DNA of 32,618 nucleotides, taken from assembly GCA_003427395.1 (NCBI GenBank), contig BFEA01000154.1, positions 138,145-170,762 on the forward strand, read 5' to 3'. The stretch comes from Chara braunii. Taxonomy: Eukaryota > Streptophyta > Charophyceae > Charales > Characeae. How positions within the stretch are numbered: the stretch's first letter is position 1; each line of letters begins with the position of its first letter. The notes under the pieces were generated by a model that did not search any database, was not told the origin of the DNA, and saw only the letters and a program-made list of their open reading frames with translations. Positions 1 through 10,043 of this stretch are shown here, piece by piece. Position numbers and translations under genes: made by a program.

Positions 1-198
1 CTCCTCCTCTCTCCTCCTCATTCTCTCTCCTCCTCATTCTCTCTCCTCCTCCTCTCCTCCTCCTCCCTCCCTCCTCCTCCTCCTCCTTCGTCAATTTTTT
101 TTTTTTAGGGTTTCGAAATTCGAAAGTTTGCAGATCCTCATCATCCGCCTCCTCCTCCTCTCTCCTCCTCACTCTCTCTCCTCCTCCTCTCTCCTCCT
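1..198. repeat. Pyrimidine-rich CTCCTC low-complexity tract
   Basis: The top strand is almost entirely C and T, in imperfect CTCCTC and CTCTCTCC runs, broken by a short A/T island near 95-135. Reading frames crossing it encode only Ser/Leu or Arg/Glu runs and are artefacts of the repeat. Confidence 0.85.
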
Positions 199-529
199 TC
201 GTCTTTTTTTTTTTTTTTTCGCAAAATATTTCGCCAGTTGTTAGATCTTGCTCCTCCATCTCTCTCCTCCTCCTCCTTCATCTTTTTTTTTTCCGGCAAA
301 ATATTTCGCAAGTTGTTAGATCTTGCTCGTCCCTCTCTCTCCTCCTCCTCCTTCGTCTTTTCTTTTTTTTTGGGCAAAATATTTCGCCAGTTGTTTGATC
401 TTGCTCCTCCCTCTCTCTCCTCCTCCTCCTCCGTAGTTTTTTTATTATTTCGTCAAAATATTTCGCAAGTTGATAGATCTTGCTCCTCCCTCTCTCTCCT
501 CCTCCTCCTTCGCAAGCTGGTAGATCTTG

Positions 530-533
<4 letters not shown>
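199..533. repeat. Minisatellite, 75-79 bp unit, about 4.5 copies
   Basis: Each unit has a poly-T run, then a GCAAAATATTTCGC block, then AGATCTTGCTCC, then a CTCTCTCCTCCTCC tail. The AGATCTTGCT landmark (TGATCTTGCT in the third unit) falls near 243, 318, 396, 475 and 522, giving spacings of about 75, 78, 79 and a shortened 47. Units differ by a few substitutions and by T-run length. It sits directly before a TC microsatellite. Confidence 0.85.

Positions 534-582
<49 letters not shown>
534..582. repeat. (TC)n microsatellite
   Basis: An uninterrupted CT dinucleotide run of about 49 bases is followed by a mixed T/C tail. Related runs lie at about 650-679 (CT) and 739-770 (AG), so the strand bias of the repeat flips between neighbouring tracts. 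Confidence 0.95.
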
Positions 583-586
<4 letters not shown>

Positions 587-645
587 CTTTCTCTTTTTCT
601 TTTTCCTCTGAAAGATCCCCCTACAGATTGACAGCAGGCATGCAA

Positions 646-681
<36 letters not shown>

Positions 682-735
682 TTTTGTTTTTTCTGAAAGT
701 TCGATATTCTCAACCGAGGGGAAGGACAACGATGC

Positions 736-738
<3 letters not shown>

Positions 739-770
<32 letters not shown>
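739..770. repeat. (AG)n microsatellite
   Basis: A pure AG dinucleotide run is followed at once by ATGTCTCTCTGTCTCTC, so AG and CT runs face each other and could fold into a weak hairpin. Confidence 0.9.
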
Positions 771-773
<3 letters not shown>

Positions 774-903
774 TCTCTCTGTCTCTCTCTCTCCCCCCCT
801 CTCTCTCTCTCTCATCTTCTCTGTCGCTTTTTTTTTTTTTTCCCAATGTCATGTAAGGCTGACAGGTGTTGTCACCGTTTTTTACGTTGTGTGCAGGTTC
901 ATT

Positions 904-3268
904 ATGGCGTACTTGAAGCAGTTGCATGAAGACTTGAAGAAGCACTTCATCAACGAGGGTGTCGCGGGGTCAAACCCGGGCAAGGGTTCCAAGCACTGGG
1001 TCTGCAAGTACTGCGAGACCCGGTTCGATGGCACAGCCTCGGTTATAAAGACCCATTTCTTGAATAGGTGCAGCTTGGACCACGTCAGGAGGCCGCTGTC
1101 AATGGAGGAGAGGGCTAGGAGGGAGGAGGGCATCCGCATGGGGAAGTTCATTGCGGAGACCATACACGCGGGGGGGAGAAGCAGACCGGCCACAAACAGC
1201 CTGGCGTCCGTTAGTAGTCTGGTCGCTGACGTCGAGCGAGGTCGAACTGACTCGCCTGTAGGGGCAGGAGAGGCGGTTGTGGCCGATGAACCCGCCGCGA
1301 TTGCGCCTACCTCTGGCGAGTCCGTGCAGCCTGCACCCCGTTCCAGACGGCCGCTAAGTCAGACGGTCATGAGGGACGCCGACAGCATCGTAACACGCAA
1401 CGAGCAAACGAGTCGGTTCCTTGACCGATTCCTTTTCTGCAGGAACCAGCCGTTCAGCATTGTTGACAACGAATACTTCCTCGATTTCGTTGATGCTGTG
1501 AAGAAGGCGCATCCTTCGTGGATGCCATACAAGAGGGATGAGGCGCAAACGAAGCGGTTGGATGGCCATTACGAAAGAACGAAGGTGGACGTGCACGCCA
1601 TGATGAAGAAGTGGCAGCGCACCGGTTGCATGCTGCAGATGGATGGCTGGTCCGATAGGCGGAGCCGGCCGTACATTAATGTGATGGTGTCATCCCCCAT
1701 CGAAACGGTATTCTGGAAGACCACATGCATGGAGGGGAAGGACAAGGATGCGGAGGCGTACTTCCGGATATTGGATGGGGTTATCAAGGAGATCGGCGAG
1801 GAGGAGGTGGTGGGCGTTGTGATGGACAACGCGAGAGTGTGCGTCAAGGCCGGCAAGATGGTGGGGGCAGCCTACCCACACATATTTCGCGTGGGGTGCA
1901 CTGCACATGCCCTCGATTTGGCACTCGAGGACATGTACAAGGAACTGGAGTGGTTGCGCAAAGTTGTGGACGCAGGGTTGAAAGTGGGCAAGTTCTTCCA
2001 CAACGTGGACAAGGCAAGGGCGTTGTTCCACGTGTACAGTCCGAAGTCCAAGTTGAAGCGGTCGGGGGTGACCCGTTTCGCAACCAACCACGAGATGCTA
2101 GCTTCCTTGAAGAAGGCCAAGAACCCGCTGAAGAATTGCGTTGATGACGCTGTGTGGGTGGAGAAGATGGTCAGGACGGACTAGCTCCCTGCGTTCCACG
2201 AGGTGACGGCCATTGTGTTAGGGAAGGACGACTTCTGGGCGATGGTCGCCAGTAGTGATGCTGCTTCGTCTCGTTGATGCGCCGGGGCCGTCCATGTCGA
2301 GGGTGTATTTCAAGATGGACTCGCTCGTCGCACAGATGCGCAAGCTTGATTGCATCACGACGGGCGAGAAGGCCGAAATCGAGGACATCTTGATGCGGAG
2401 ATGGGCATTCATGACCAGCGAGCTGCATTGCGCTGTTGCGTTCCTCGATCCGGAGCACCGTCACACGAATGCCTTGCGAGATCCTGCGGTGCACACCGGA
2501 TTCAACATTTGGCTTCTGTCATGGGCGCTGGACGACCAACAGACACGTAACGAGCTCAACCACCAGGTTGACATGTGGATTAACCTGGACGGGTCGTTCA
2601 AATCACAAGAAGCTGCGGAAGCAACACGTGTGCAGCCCGCGGCTCTGTGGTGGGAGGCTTACTGCCGGAAGTTGGACCTCCAGCCACAAGCAGTCAAGTT
2701 GCTGGGCCAGGCAAGCTCCTCCGCCGCATGCAAGCGGAATTGGAGCTTGCACGAGCTTATTTTCAGCCGCAGGCGTACGAAGTTGCTGCCGGAGAGGCTG
2801 GGCAAGTTGGTGTACAGCAACTGGAACACCCAACTGTCGCGGGCGGCCTTGCGGGGAGAAGGGGGGGATGTGCACATTCCATGGGAGGACGACACGCCAG
2901 TGGAGGCGGAGATCAAGGAATGGTACAACACATGGATAGCAGAGGCCACTGATCCCGCTGCTGTTGCCGCCGATGCCGATGTGTTGGCAGAAGATGTGGA
3001 GGTGGGTGAAGAGGACGGTTCGGAGCCATTGATGCGGACGTGGCAGCGAAATGATGTCGCAGATGACGAGGAATGCGACGAGGACATGGCTCTGCTGGGT
3101 TCGTTGGAGAGGGAATGGCACGAGTGCACGAAACCCGACCGTCGCAGAAAGCAAGACCTGCAGAGAAGATCTGGCAGCTCGCTGCCCCCCCCTCTTCCCT
3201 TTTCTTTCTTTTTCTTCTACTCGTCTTTTGTCCTACTGTACCAACGAGCCTTCACACCTAGCCCATAA
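904..3268 (+). pseudogene. hAT-superfamily transposase (BED finger, DUF659, hAT C-terminal domain), one stop and one frameshift
   Basis: This would encode a DNA-cutting transposase acting on its own element ends. The ATG at 904 is chosen because MAYLKQLHEDLKKH opens the BED-type domain; a pyrimidine-rich stretch ending in GTGTGCAG just before it could be a 3' splice site. The first frame gives 426 residues: BED zinc finger (C34, C37, H51, C56), a low-complexity linker, then a DUF659-like catalytic region with MDGWSD (D247), VVMDNA (D308) and GCTAHALDLALEDM (C332, H335). A TAG at 2182-2184 interrupts it. Conserved sequence continues, then shifts frame near 2245-2255 and runs on to 3268. The second part holds the hAT dimerisation motif (WWEAY, then SSSAACKRNWS, then RTKLLPERLGKLVY) at about 2650-2830, then an acidic tail. 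The last 40 or so residues are low complexity, so the true end may be earlier. I found no terminal inverted repeats around it. Confidence 0.88.
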
Positions 3269-3662
3269 CTTGGCAGAGAGGCACCCAGCGCGCAGTAGAA
3301 AGACAGCGCCGGTCTGTCTACTTTCGCGTCCCAGGGCGAGCCCAGCGGCTACCACGGCCACAGGCCGGAAGTGCTTTGTTATACAGCAGGGCGCCAAGCC
3401 TGCGTGGACCAAAGGAAAGCCCTGTGGCGCGCCCCCCCCCCTTTTTGCTGAGGCAGGCACCAACCGGACCGGTCCACATCAAGGTACAGCCCAGGTACTA
3501 GAGATCGTAGAGGTTCGGAAACTTGCCTACTGGCCGCGACGTCAGCAAGAGACTGATTCCAAGCAAGAACTTGGTACGCAGAGGAGGGTCGGGACACCGC
3601 GCCCTCCGACAGCGGGCACGAGTTCAAAAGAGCAGGTTGGGCTGGCCGAACCGATATCGCAC
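3269..3662. other. Spacer between hAT transposase and palindrome
   Basis: This moderately GC-rich stretch has a C10-11 run near 3430 and no recognisable coding motif on either strand. It may hold the hAT 3' end, but I cannot identify a terminal repeat or target duplication in it. Confidence 0.4.
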
Positions 3663-3787
3663 GGCCAAAATTGCAGGCCGGTCACCACCTTCGGACGACC
3701 TAGATCGCAGGCCGATGAGAAAAGTTTCTCATCCGTCTGCGATCTGGGCCGTCCGTGGGTGGTGACCATGCCGCAACCTGGGCCGGT
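3663..3787. repeat. Imperfect 125-bp palindrome (60-bp arms)
   Basis: The left arm (about 3663-3722) reads GGCC..TTGCAGGCCGGTCACCACC..CGGACG..AGATCGCAG..GATGAGAAA. The reverse complement of the right arm (about 3725-3787) gives the same blocks in order. The centre is GAGAAAAGTTTCTC, so there is essentially no loop. The arms differ by scattered substitutions. It lies just beyond the point (about 3825) where the minus-strand integrase loses similarity to its relative at 29.9 kb, so it may be part of an insertion that broke that gene. Confidence 0.8.
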
Positions 3788-3825
3788 AGATATGACGTTA
3801 GCGATTCTTATAGTATTGAAGATTC

Positions 3826-5799
3826 CGAGTAGCTGCTGCAAGATCTTATTCATTTGCTCTGTCTGGCCATTAGTCTCTCGGTGTCGTCCTGACGACATCA
3901 ACAACTTAGACCCATAGACTTTCATAAGATCCTGCCAATTCTAACTAGTTAAGCGCGTGTCCCTATCACTCACTATGGACAGCGGCATACCATGCTTGCT
4001 TACCCAGAAGTCAAAAAACTTACGAATGACTAAGTTTGTACGTGCCTCTGAAGGCAGGGGAACAAATACTGCATACTTGCTAAACCCATCTACTGAAGGC
4101 AGGGGAACAAATACTGCATACTTGCTAAACCCATCTACTATGACCATGACTTGAGTCTTGTCGTGCCTACTCTTGACCCAGTATCCATGAAGTCAACGGA
4201 AATTGAATCTCCGGGTCCTGCAAAATAGGCAAGGGTCTAAGAAGACCTAGCAGGGCTCTAGTTGTAGTTTTATTCCGCTGGCATACCTTGCAATTGCGCA
4301 CATACTGTATGCAATCTGCTTTCATACCTGGCCACATACATGACATCATCAGGTTAGCTAAAGTTTTTTGCCATCCAAAGTGCCCTTCTATATCGTGGCA
4401 TTCCCCTAAGATCAGGCTACGGATCTCTTCGCTATAAGGGACGCATAGTTTGTCAGCAACATTGGTCTTCATTGATTCACTGTAGGTCGGGGCCTGAGCA
4501 TATGCATCCCTGATCTTTTGCTGCACGTCGGCCCCTATGTCTACATAGTGCACTATCGCGCCGAAGTAATCAGCTCTCCTACTCGGAGCATCGGCTACCA
4601 CGTTGTACTTTCCTTTCACAGGATTTAACTCAAAGTGAAACTGATCTATCTATGCAACCCATCTAGTCAACTTGGGCGTCATCTTGGCCTGTGTCTTTAG
4701 CCATCGAAGAGTCTCGTGATCAGAATATACGTCGAAGTGCCTCCCAAGCAGGTAGTGCTTCTACTGGTTTAAAGCCTGCCTGAGAGCGTAGAGTTCTCTC
4801 TCATATGTCGATGTTGCGCCTTTCTCTGAAGGCAGCCTGACTGACATGAACTCTACGGGCCTATAACCATTGCCGTCATCTTGCTGCAAAACGACATCTA
4901 TGCCATACTGACTAGCGACTATAGTGACAACAAATGGTAGTGAAGGATCAACAACTTTGAGGACACGGTACTCTATTAAGGCCTTCTTCAACTTCTTGCA
5001 GGTTGGCATACAATCCTGGTCCCACTTCCATATAGTCCCTTTCTTCAGCAACCTACGAAGGGGAGTAACTATCGTCGAGAAGTTCCTTTCAAACTTCCTA
5101 TAGTAGTTAGCCAGTCCTAAGAATGAGCGCAACTCTATCAACGTCTTAGGAGTTGGCCAGTCTCTTATGGATGCAATCTCGCTGTCCTCAGGCCGAATGT
5201 CGTCGCCGTCTAGTACATGGCCTAGGTGAAGCACCTGTGTCTTGGCCCATTCACACTTCTTTGGGTTAATCTTGAAGTTGGACTCTCTCAGCCTGCTTAG
5301 AATCTGTTGTAGATGAACCTCATATTCCTCGAGGGTCTTGTTGAATACTAAGATATCGTCTAAATAGACTACAACGAATCTATCTAACCACGACCTAAAC
5401 AAGTCATTCATGCAGCGCTGAAATGGAGCTGGTGCGTTAGTTAGTCAAAACAGCATCACTATGAACTCATAATGCCCATACCTTGTCCTGAATGTCGTTT
5501 TATACTGATCGTCGGGATGAACTTCTACCTCATGGTATCCTGACTTTAGATCTATCTTTGAAAAATACTCACATCCTTGCACGCGATTTAGCAAGTTGTC
5601 TATACGCGCCAATGGCTCTGCATTCTTAATTGTGATGGCGTCCAGTCCCCTGTAGCCTATGCACATACGTAGTTCCCCACTTTCTTTGGGACGAATAGAA
5701 CAGGTGCGCTAAATGGTGACGAGCTAGGCCTGATCCATCCTTTTTCTAGGAGCTCGTCTAACTGTCTCCGAAGCTCCTCTAACTCCTTGGGAGACATGA
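3826..5799 (-). pseudogene. Ty3/gypsy pol remnant: reverse transcriptase, RNase H, integrase (minus strand)
   Basis: Read right to left, the fragment starts at [20 protein letters not shown], the N-terminal edge of RT. It continues through the [14 protein letters not shown] and KIDLKSGYHE motifs to the catalytic YLDD box (5355-5366). RNase H follows, but its TDAS motif reads TIVAS (about 4905-4935), so a catalytic Asp is lost. The integrase zinc finger (H-x3-H, then CKVC) and part of the catalytic core (MVIVDGFSKYAVFVPLP, then VSDRD) follow, ending at NGQTEQMNKILQQLL. Decay includes a one-base frameshift near 5685, stops in the RNase H region (near 4760 and 4650), a 45-bp duplication and an abrupt end near 3825. 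Gag and protease are missing. It is clearly the same family as the element at 23-31 kb, in opposite orientation. Confidence 0.9.
4048..4137 (-). repeat. Perfect 45-bp tandem duplication inside integrase core
   Basis: The 45 bases at 4048-4092 recur without change at 4093-4137. The unit is a multiple of three, so 15 residues (VDGFSKYAVFVPLPS) are repeated in frame on the minus strand. The residues include the start of the catalytic core after its first Asp. Relatives at 12.1 kb and 29.7 kb have one copy. Identity of the copies indicates a recent event or an assembly artefact. Confidence 0.95.
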
Positions 5800-5990
5800 T
5801 GGTGGAGGACTACGTTAAAGATGTAGTCTGCACCTTCTCCTACCCAGGAGGAGAGAGAAACCATAAGATATCATTCCTGGTGAGCGACGAGATGCCCTTT
5901 GACATGTTATTGGGCATGTACTACCTCGAGGTTGCCAAGCCCCGGTGTGAGGAAACCCGGGGACGGGTCGCCTGCTGTTCGCTAAAGCCA
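5797..5990 (+). pseudogene. Gypsy protease-domain fragment, head to head with minus-strand RT
   Basis: From about 5798 the plus strand encodes [18 protein letters not shown], followed by PFDMLLGMYYLEVAKP. This matches the protease C-terminal part of the element at 27.5-27.66 kb (VEDYVEGVQAYFRLAKDGK, then PVDVVLGMDW). The catalytic D-S-G part is absent because the fragment begins mid-domain, exactly where the minus-strand RT fragment begins. Similarity fades after about 5940. The open frame runs to 6206 but its tail looks unrelated. It is a broken copy with no function expected. Confidence 0.7.
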
Positions 5991-6430
5991 AGGGCAACAA
6001 CGCCTGTCACTCGTTGTGCCTACTTCCGAGGTCCTCAGCGACCAGTAGGAAAGCTTTTGAGTGTCGCTTGTCTCCCGTCATATTCTAAGGAGAACTTTTT
6101 GGCATTATCAGAGCGCGAAAAAAAGGGAAAAAAAAATAACGACTTACATTACTCAATTAAAATGTTCTCTCTCCTCAGACGGTTTCAGAATCCAGGTTTA
6201 ATCTGATCAGGGGTGTTTTACTGACGCGCTTCAGAACAGTGCCTTAAAAGAAAGAAACAGGATAAGGCAATTAGATAAGAGAGGCGAATATTGGACAGAG
6301 CAAAATATTGACCAGCTTTCCAAAAGAACAGCACAGGGATGGGTAATGAAGTGCCAATCAGGGAATCATATCTCCTTCCACTATTCAGTCAAGCCGCCCG
6401 AGAGGCGCCACTTTAACCTGTCTGCAGATA
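5991..6430. other. Spacer, nothing recognised
   Basis: The sequence has A-rich runs near 6117-6140 and no coding motif, RNA gene or repeat that I can support. Confidence 0.4.
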
Positions 6431-6439
6431 GTCGACTTT

Positions 6440-6960
6440 CAAAGTGTATCTCTCTCTCCCTCTCCCTCTCTGCGTATATAGTCTCTCTTCCTCTCTCTCC
6501 CTTTTTCACTCACTCGCTTCCTTCCAGTCTGATCTCTCTCTGTCTTCTTTCTTCTCGAGTCCCTTTTCCTCTCGCCTTTTCTCCCTTTTCCCTGATGCAC
6601 CCGTTAAATAGCCTTATCCCCGCCTCCCCAGCCAGATCGTTGGCAAGCTCAAATGTACCCGAATACGGAATAATGATCGAAATACTAATAGTATTAAAGA
6701 AAAACCAGCTCCCTGTCCCGCCCGTCTTCACCTCCGCTTACTTTTTCACTCATGCTCTCAAAACCCTTTTTCATCTCACCAGTTTCACCGCTATGTCGCA
6801 CCCCAACTTCTCCTCAATCTCACTGTTTCGATCTCACTCCCCCACTGTTTTCCCTCGCGACATTTTCCCTCGATCTCATTCACCGTTCCACACTCAATTT
6901 CTTGCTTTCTCCCGTTCTGTCGGTCTCACCATCTCCCCCCTTTTCTTGGCTCAGGAGTCT
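6440..6960. repeat. CT-rich tract with a TATA-like site
   Basis: The plus strand is strongly pyrimidine-rich in CTCTCTCC, CCCTTTTTC and TTCTTTC runs. A GTATATAG sequence lies near 6474 and is followed by a long CT stretch, which resembles a plant core promoter with a Y patch. The chance of such a match in CT-rich DNA is high and no convincing gene follows. The long open frame across it is rich in Ser, Leu, Phe and Pro because of base composition. Confidence 0.45.
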
Positions 6961-8330
6961 GACTGTTTACTGGTTATCACCCATAGACGCACATTACATC
7001 AACGGACTCCCCATCCAGCCAGCCGGCGAAGCAGTGTAATAGGGCAGAGGTCAGTTGAGAATGGAGGGGCTTTCCGTGATCAAATACGTGGTTGCCGCGA
7101 CATAGATGAAGCCGGCTTTGACGAGGTCGAGTGATATTTAACTCTGTAAGTGTTCGCTAGATACCTCGGTTTCGATAGCATGATACGGCCCCTTCCGGCG
7201 GTTCACCTGGAACTGAAGTCACGAGTGCACGGTTTATGTCTTCAGTCATGCAACAAACATAGTGTCTTTTGATATCAATTATGCGTTCAGCGCCCCTCTC
7301 CCACTCTTACTCATCCTCCATGATCAAGGTTCAAAAGTACCTGATCAACTTTCGAGCCAGACAACATTGCTTACGAGGAGACTCACTGATTTCTTTTCCA
7401 TTCACATGCATTCCCTCACTCTCTCGTCTTTCTGAGACGCTGACCTTCGATTTCCACCACACTCTGAGGACAAGTTAGTGGCCAGCTATCATTTCAGACA
7501 TGCAATCACTGATTGGGTTCGTGAAGGCGAACAACCTCGCTTCACTTCTCCCTCAAGGGCGTTGCGCCGGCCCACTTCAAATGTCATTGCTGGTCGCTTG
7601 GCACTTGGCAAGCTCGCTCCCATCTCAGAGCTCACGACTCGGGGAGGCCGGCACGCTAACTACGATAGCCCATCTCTCCGATCCGCCATTAGAAGGTGGT
7701 GACCTCGTGTCAAGAAGATGGGGAGCGCTACGCTCCCCAGGCACACTGCCAAGTGTCTCTCCTCTTGCTGAGTCTTCCCCCCCCAGCCAATACTTTCACG
7801 GGCTAACAGGGGAAACAGATCACTCGAGCCATCGAGCGCGTAGATCCCCCGTTCGAGGGTTTCTCGAGGCAGTCTAATTTTCCAATCAGGTTTTGCCGCG
7901 CAAGCATATCGCTCAATCAGCGGTCTGGCTGGCCAAACAGATCACTCAAACAGCAAGGCCAAACCCGTGTGCCCGAAGAGCCCAAGAGGGGTTTTGCGTG
8001 CATACGTCAGTCTCAATTTCCCCTTGCCCTCTCTGAGCATGTGTATTCCGGGTGTTCTGCCACTCACATTCAAGAGCTTGCGAACCCTGATCGTGACGAG
8101 AGAAGCCGCTGCGAGCGCCAAGCTCATCCCCCGGAACAATGAACCGAGCTGTATGCTGGTTGTGTCTAGCTGAACGCGACGTACACCAGGGACGCCCCTT
8201 AGTCCACACAGTCCGCCCGCGACCAATCTCTCCCGGTCCTTCCTATATCTTGTCTGCATTGCAGCCTTCACGAGATCGTCCCTGGCAGCGGTACCCAAGA
8301 TTTTAGACCCTGGCCAACCTCGTGGTATCT
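6961..8330. other. Spacer without recognised genes
   Basis: Several open frames of 60-125 codons exist on both strands (for example 7500-7877 plus and 7942-8298 minus), but none shows a motif I know, and composition does not favour one frame. A 9-bp-stem hairpin lies at 7719-7739. I support nothing else here. Confidence 0.4.
7719..7739. repeat. Short perfect hairpin, 9-bp stem and 3-nt loop
   Basis: TGGGGAGCG pairs exactly with CGCTCCCCA across a CTA loop. It is not followed by a T run and no gene ends beside it, so no terminator role is claimed. Confidence 0.7.
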
Positions 8331-9030
8331 ATACCGAGCCTGGCGCATCTCAAAACACGCCTTATGGTACCAATCCTGTGCCTCTTGTAGGGCATGCCCT
8401 GTAGTCCCTGCAGTTCCACGACAAAGGCCTGGACCATCGCTGTCGGACTATCTTGACTAGAACCGGTACCGAGGAACCATAGAACCCTCTACCGATGTCG
8501 GTGATCATACCCACTGCGTTCGTACTTGAACCAATAACACAAGGCACAACTCACAGCGGTCACAGTACGCAAGTGTCACAGGCCATGATTCATCAAACCC
8601 ATAGTACAGCGCCGATGTCAAACCAATAACCGCGCCAGTCACCTGTCGCCACCCCAATCGTCGCACCAATCCGCAAGGCGTTGGACCGTCGTAGCCTGTA
8701 CCAATGCTGTAGCAGTAGCCTTACCGTTGCTGTACCGGACCAGTGCACAGTGGCCTGTTCAAACTTGTATACCGTTCGTGTCCCAAACCAGAGTACGAGA
8801 TTGTTCCGATCCAGCGGCCATACCAGTCCAACGAAGAACACCGTACCACGCGCAAATGAACCATGTCAATGCCAAGCCGACGATAGCACCTTACCAGTAC
8901 TGAACCCGTATACCGTGCCCACTCCAAACCAGTGCCCACATCAATGTAACAGAACCGCGGGACCGTCTCGTAGTAGTACCAATTGCAGCACCAAACCATC
9001 TGTGTCGCTGTAACTCTAATTCAGTCCCGC
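8330..9030. repeat. Degenerate ACC-rich satellite-like region
   Basis: Words such as GTACCAAT, CAGTACC, ACCGTACC and ACCAGTGCC recur at irregular intervals through about 700 bases. No fixed unit length survives. The minus strand shows open frames rich in Trp, Tyr, Arg and Gly, as expected of the complement (GGTACTGG-like words). The best reading is an old, heavily mutated short tandem repeat. Confidence 0.5.
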
Positions 9031-9277
9031 TCACTCAATAATACCGGGTCATACCGAGAGTAGCAACCAGATGGATCGGAAAAAAAATAAGGGGACTCAT
9101 ACGGTTCGATGAACAAAAGGTAAATAACTGATTTTTAGCAAAATTTCACCAAGAATGAATCCCATCAAAATTAATCAAACACTAAATAATCATTTGTTTT
9201 CATCCCTTTTATCATTTATTTTCGTTTTCCCATTTTTAATGCTGTTATTAAAATTAACATAAAATGGGGACAATTCT

Positions 9278-9285
9278 GCCATAAG
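9278..9285. repeat. Target-site duplication (left) of hAT-type element
   Basis: GCCATAAG lies directly before the CAGGGTTA terminus and is repeated exactly at 10044-10051, directly after the opposite terminus. Eight bases is the duplication length typical of hAT transposons. Confidence 0.9.
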
Positions 9286-10043
9286 CAGGGTTACCTGACA
9301 GAACGTTCGGGGGCCCCCCGGGCTGGCCCCCGAACGTTTGGGAGTTCGAGGTCCCGTTCGAGGGACGAACACCTCCAGGTTCGGGCCCCGCCAAAAAATA
9401 TTTCAGGGCCTAAAAAAAGTTTTTTTTCTGAATTGTTGTTTGTGAGTTCTCTATGATGTAGCCTACACGCCTATAAATTTTGAAGCCATTCTGCTAAGCC
9501 AAACAAACATTAAAAATCTTCCAAGATGGGGGTGTCAAAACGTGCTCGCCCACTCACTATTTTGTTTTTTTTTCACTTTTAACTTTTTGTTTTCACTTTA
9601 TTTCCAGGCCTAAAAAAAATTATTATTTTTTGAAAAATTTTTAACGAGTTATTGATTATGTAAACTACATATCTGTAAATTTTAAGGGCATTTGTCAATG
9701 CAAAAAAATAATTAAAAATCAGCAAAGATGGCAGTGTCGAAAAGGTGCTGGCACACTCACTCATTTTAATTCTCTTTTTATTTTTTCTTATTTTTATCAT
9801 AGTGTTTATTTTCTGTTTTGGATTTTTAATTCAAATTTGGTAAAGCATTTGGATGTAATGCCCAGGCAAATGTTGTTTAGTTTATGTTTATCCATAACAT
9901 CGTTTTTTTTCGGAATTTTTTGAAAACTTGTTTTTTTTTTTGTTTTTTTTTTTTGGTCCTCGTTCGGCCCGAACGCCCGAACGCCTCCCGAAGGGGTCCC
10001 ATACGTTCGGGCGTTCGGCCCGTCCCGAACGCCAATAACCCTG
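9286..10043. mobile_element. Non-autonomous hAT-type element (MITE-like), 758 bp
   Basis: The left end reads CAGGGTTACC and the right end, reverse-complemented, reads CAGGGTTATT. Both then reach CGTTCGGG, followed by GC-rich, partly self-complementary blocks (9300-9395 and 9955-10035), each joined to a long A/T run. A perfect 8-bp duplication flanks the element. The CAGGG termini and 8-bp duplication are hallmarks of hAT elements. The interior is AT-rich, non-coding and contains a diverged internal duplication, so the element must have relied on a transposase made elsewhere. The transposase gene at 904-3268 is one candidate source family, but I found no shared terminal sequence to link them. 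Confidence 0.85.
9400..9768. repeat. Diverged direct repeat inside the hAT-type element
   Basis: About 165 bases from TTTCAGGGCCTAAAAAAAG (near 9400-9564) recur in diverged form from TTTCCAGGCCTAAAAAAAAT (near 9601-9768). Shared landmarks in order are a GGCCTAAAA block, a TATAAATTTT or TGTAAATTTT block, ATTAAAAATC, then AAGATGG and a CACTCAC block. The offset is about 200 bases. The mutation load suggests an old duplication. Confidence 0.75.

Noticed and set aside
445-945. Minus-strand open frame of 166 codons rich in Arg-Glu and Ser-Leu
   Set aside because: It is a translation of CT/GA microsatellites and overlaps the hAT start; no motif.
6346-7134. 262-codon plus-strand frame
   Set aside because: Ser/Leu/Phe/Pro-rich from CT-biased DNA; no domain, and no support for a real start.
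7942-8298. 118-codon minus frame
   Set aside because: No recognisable family; composition is no better than that of neighbouring frames.
904-10043. Idea that the hAT transposase at 904-3268 mobilised the small element at 9286-10043
   Set aside because: Same superfamily, but I found no shared terminal sequence near the transposase gene, so the link is unsupported.
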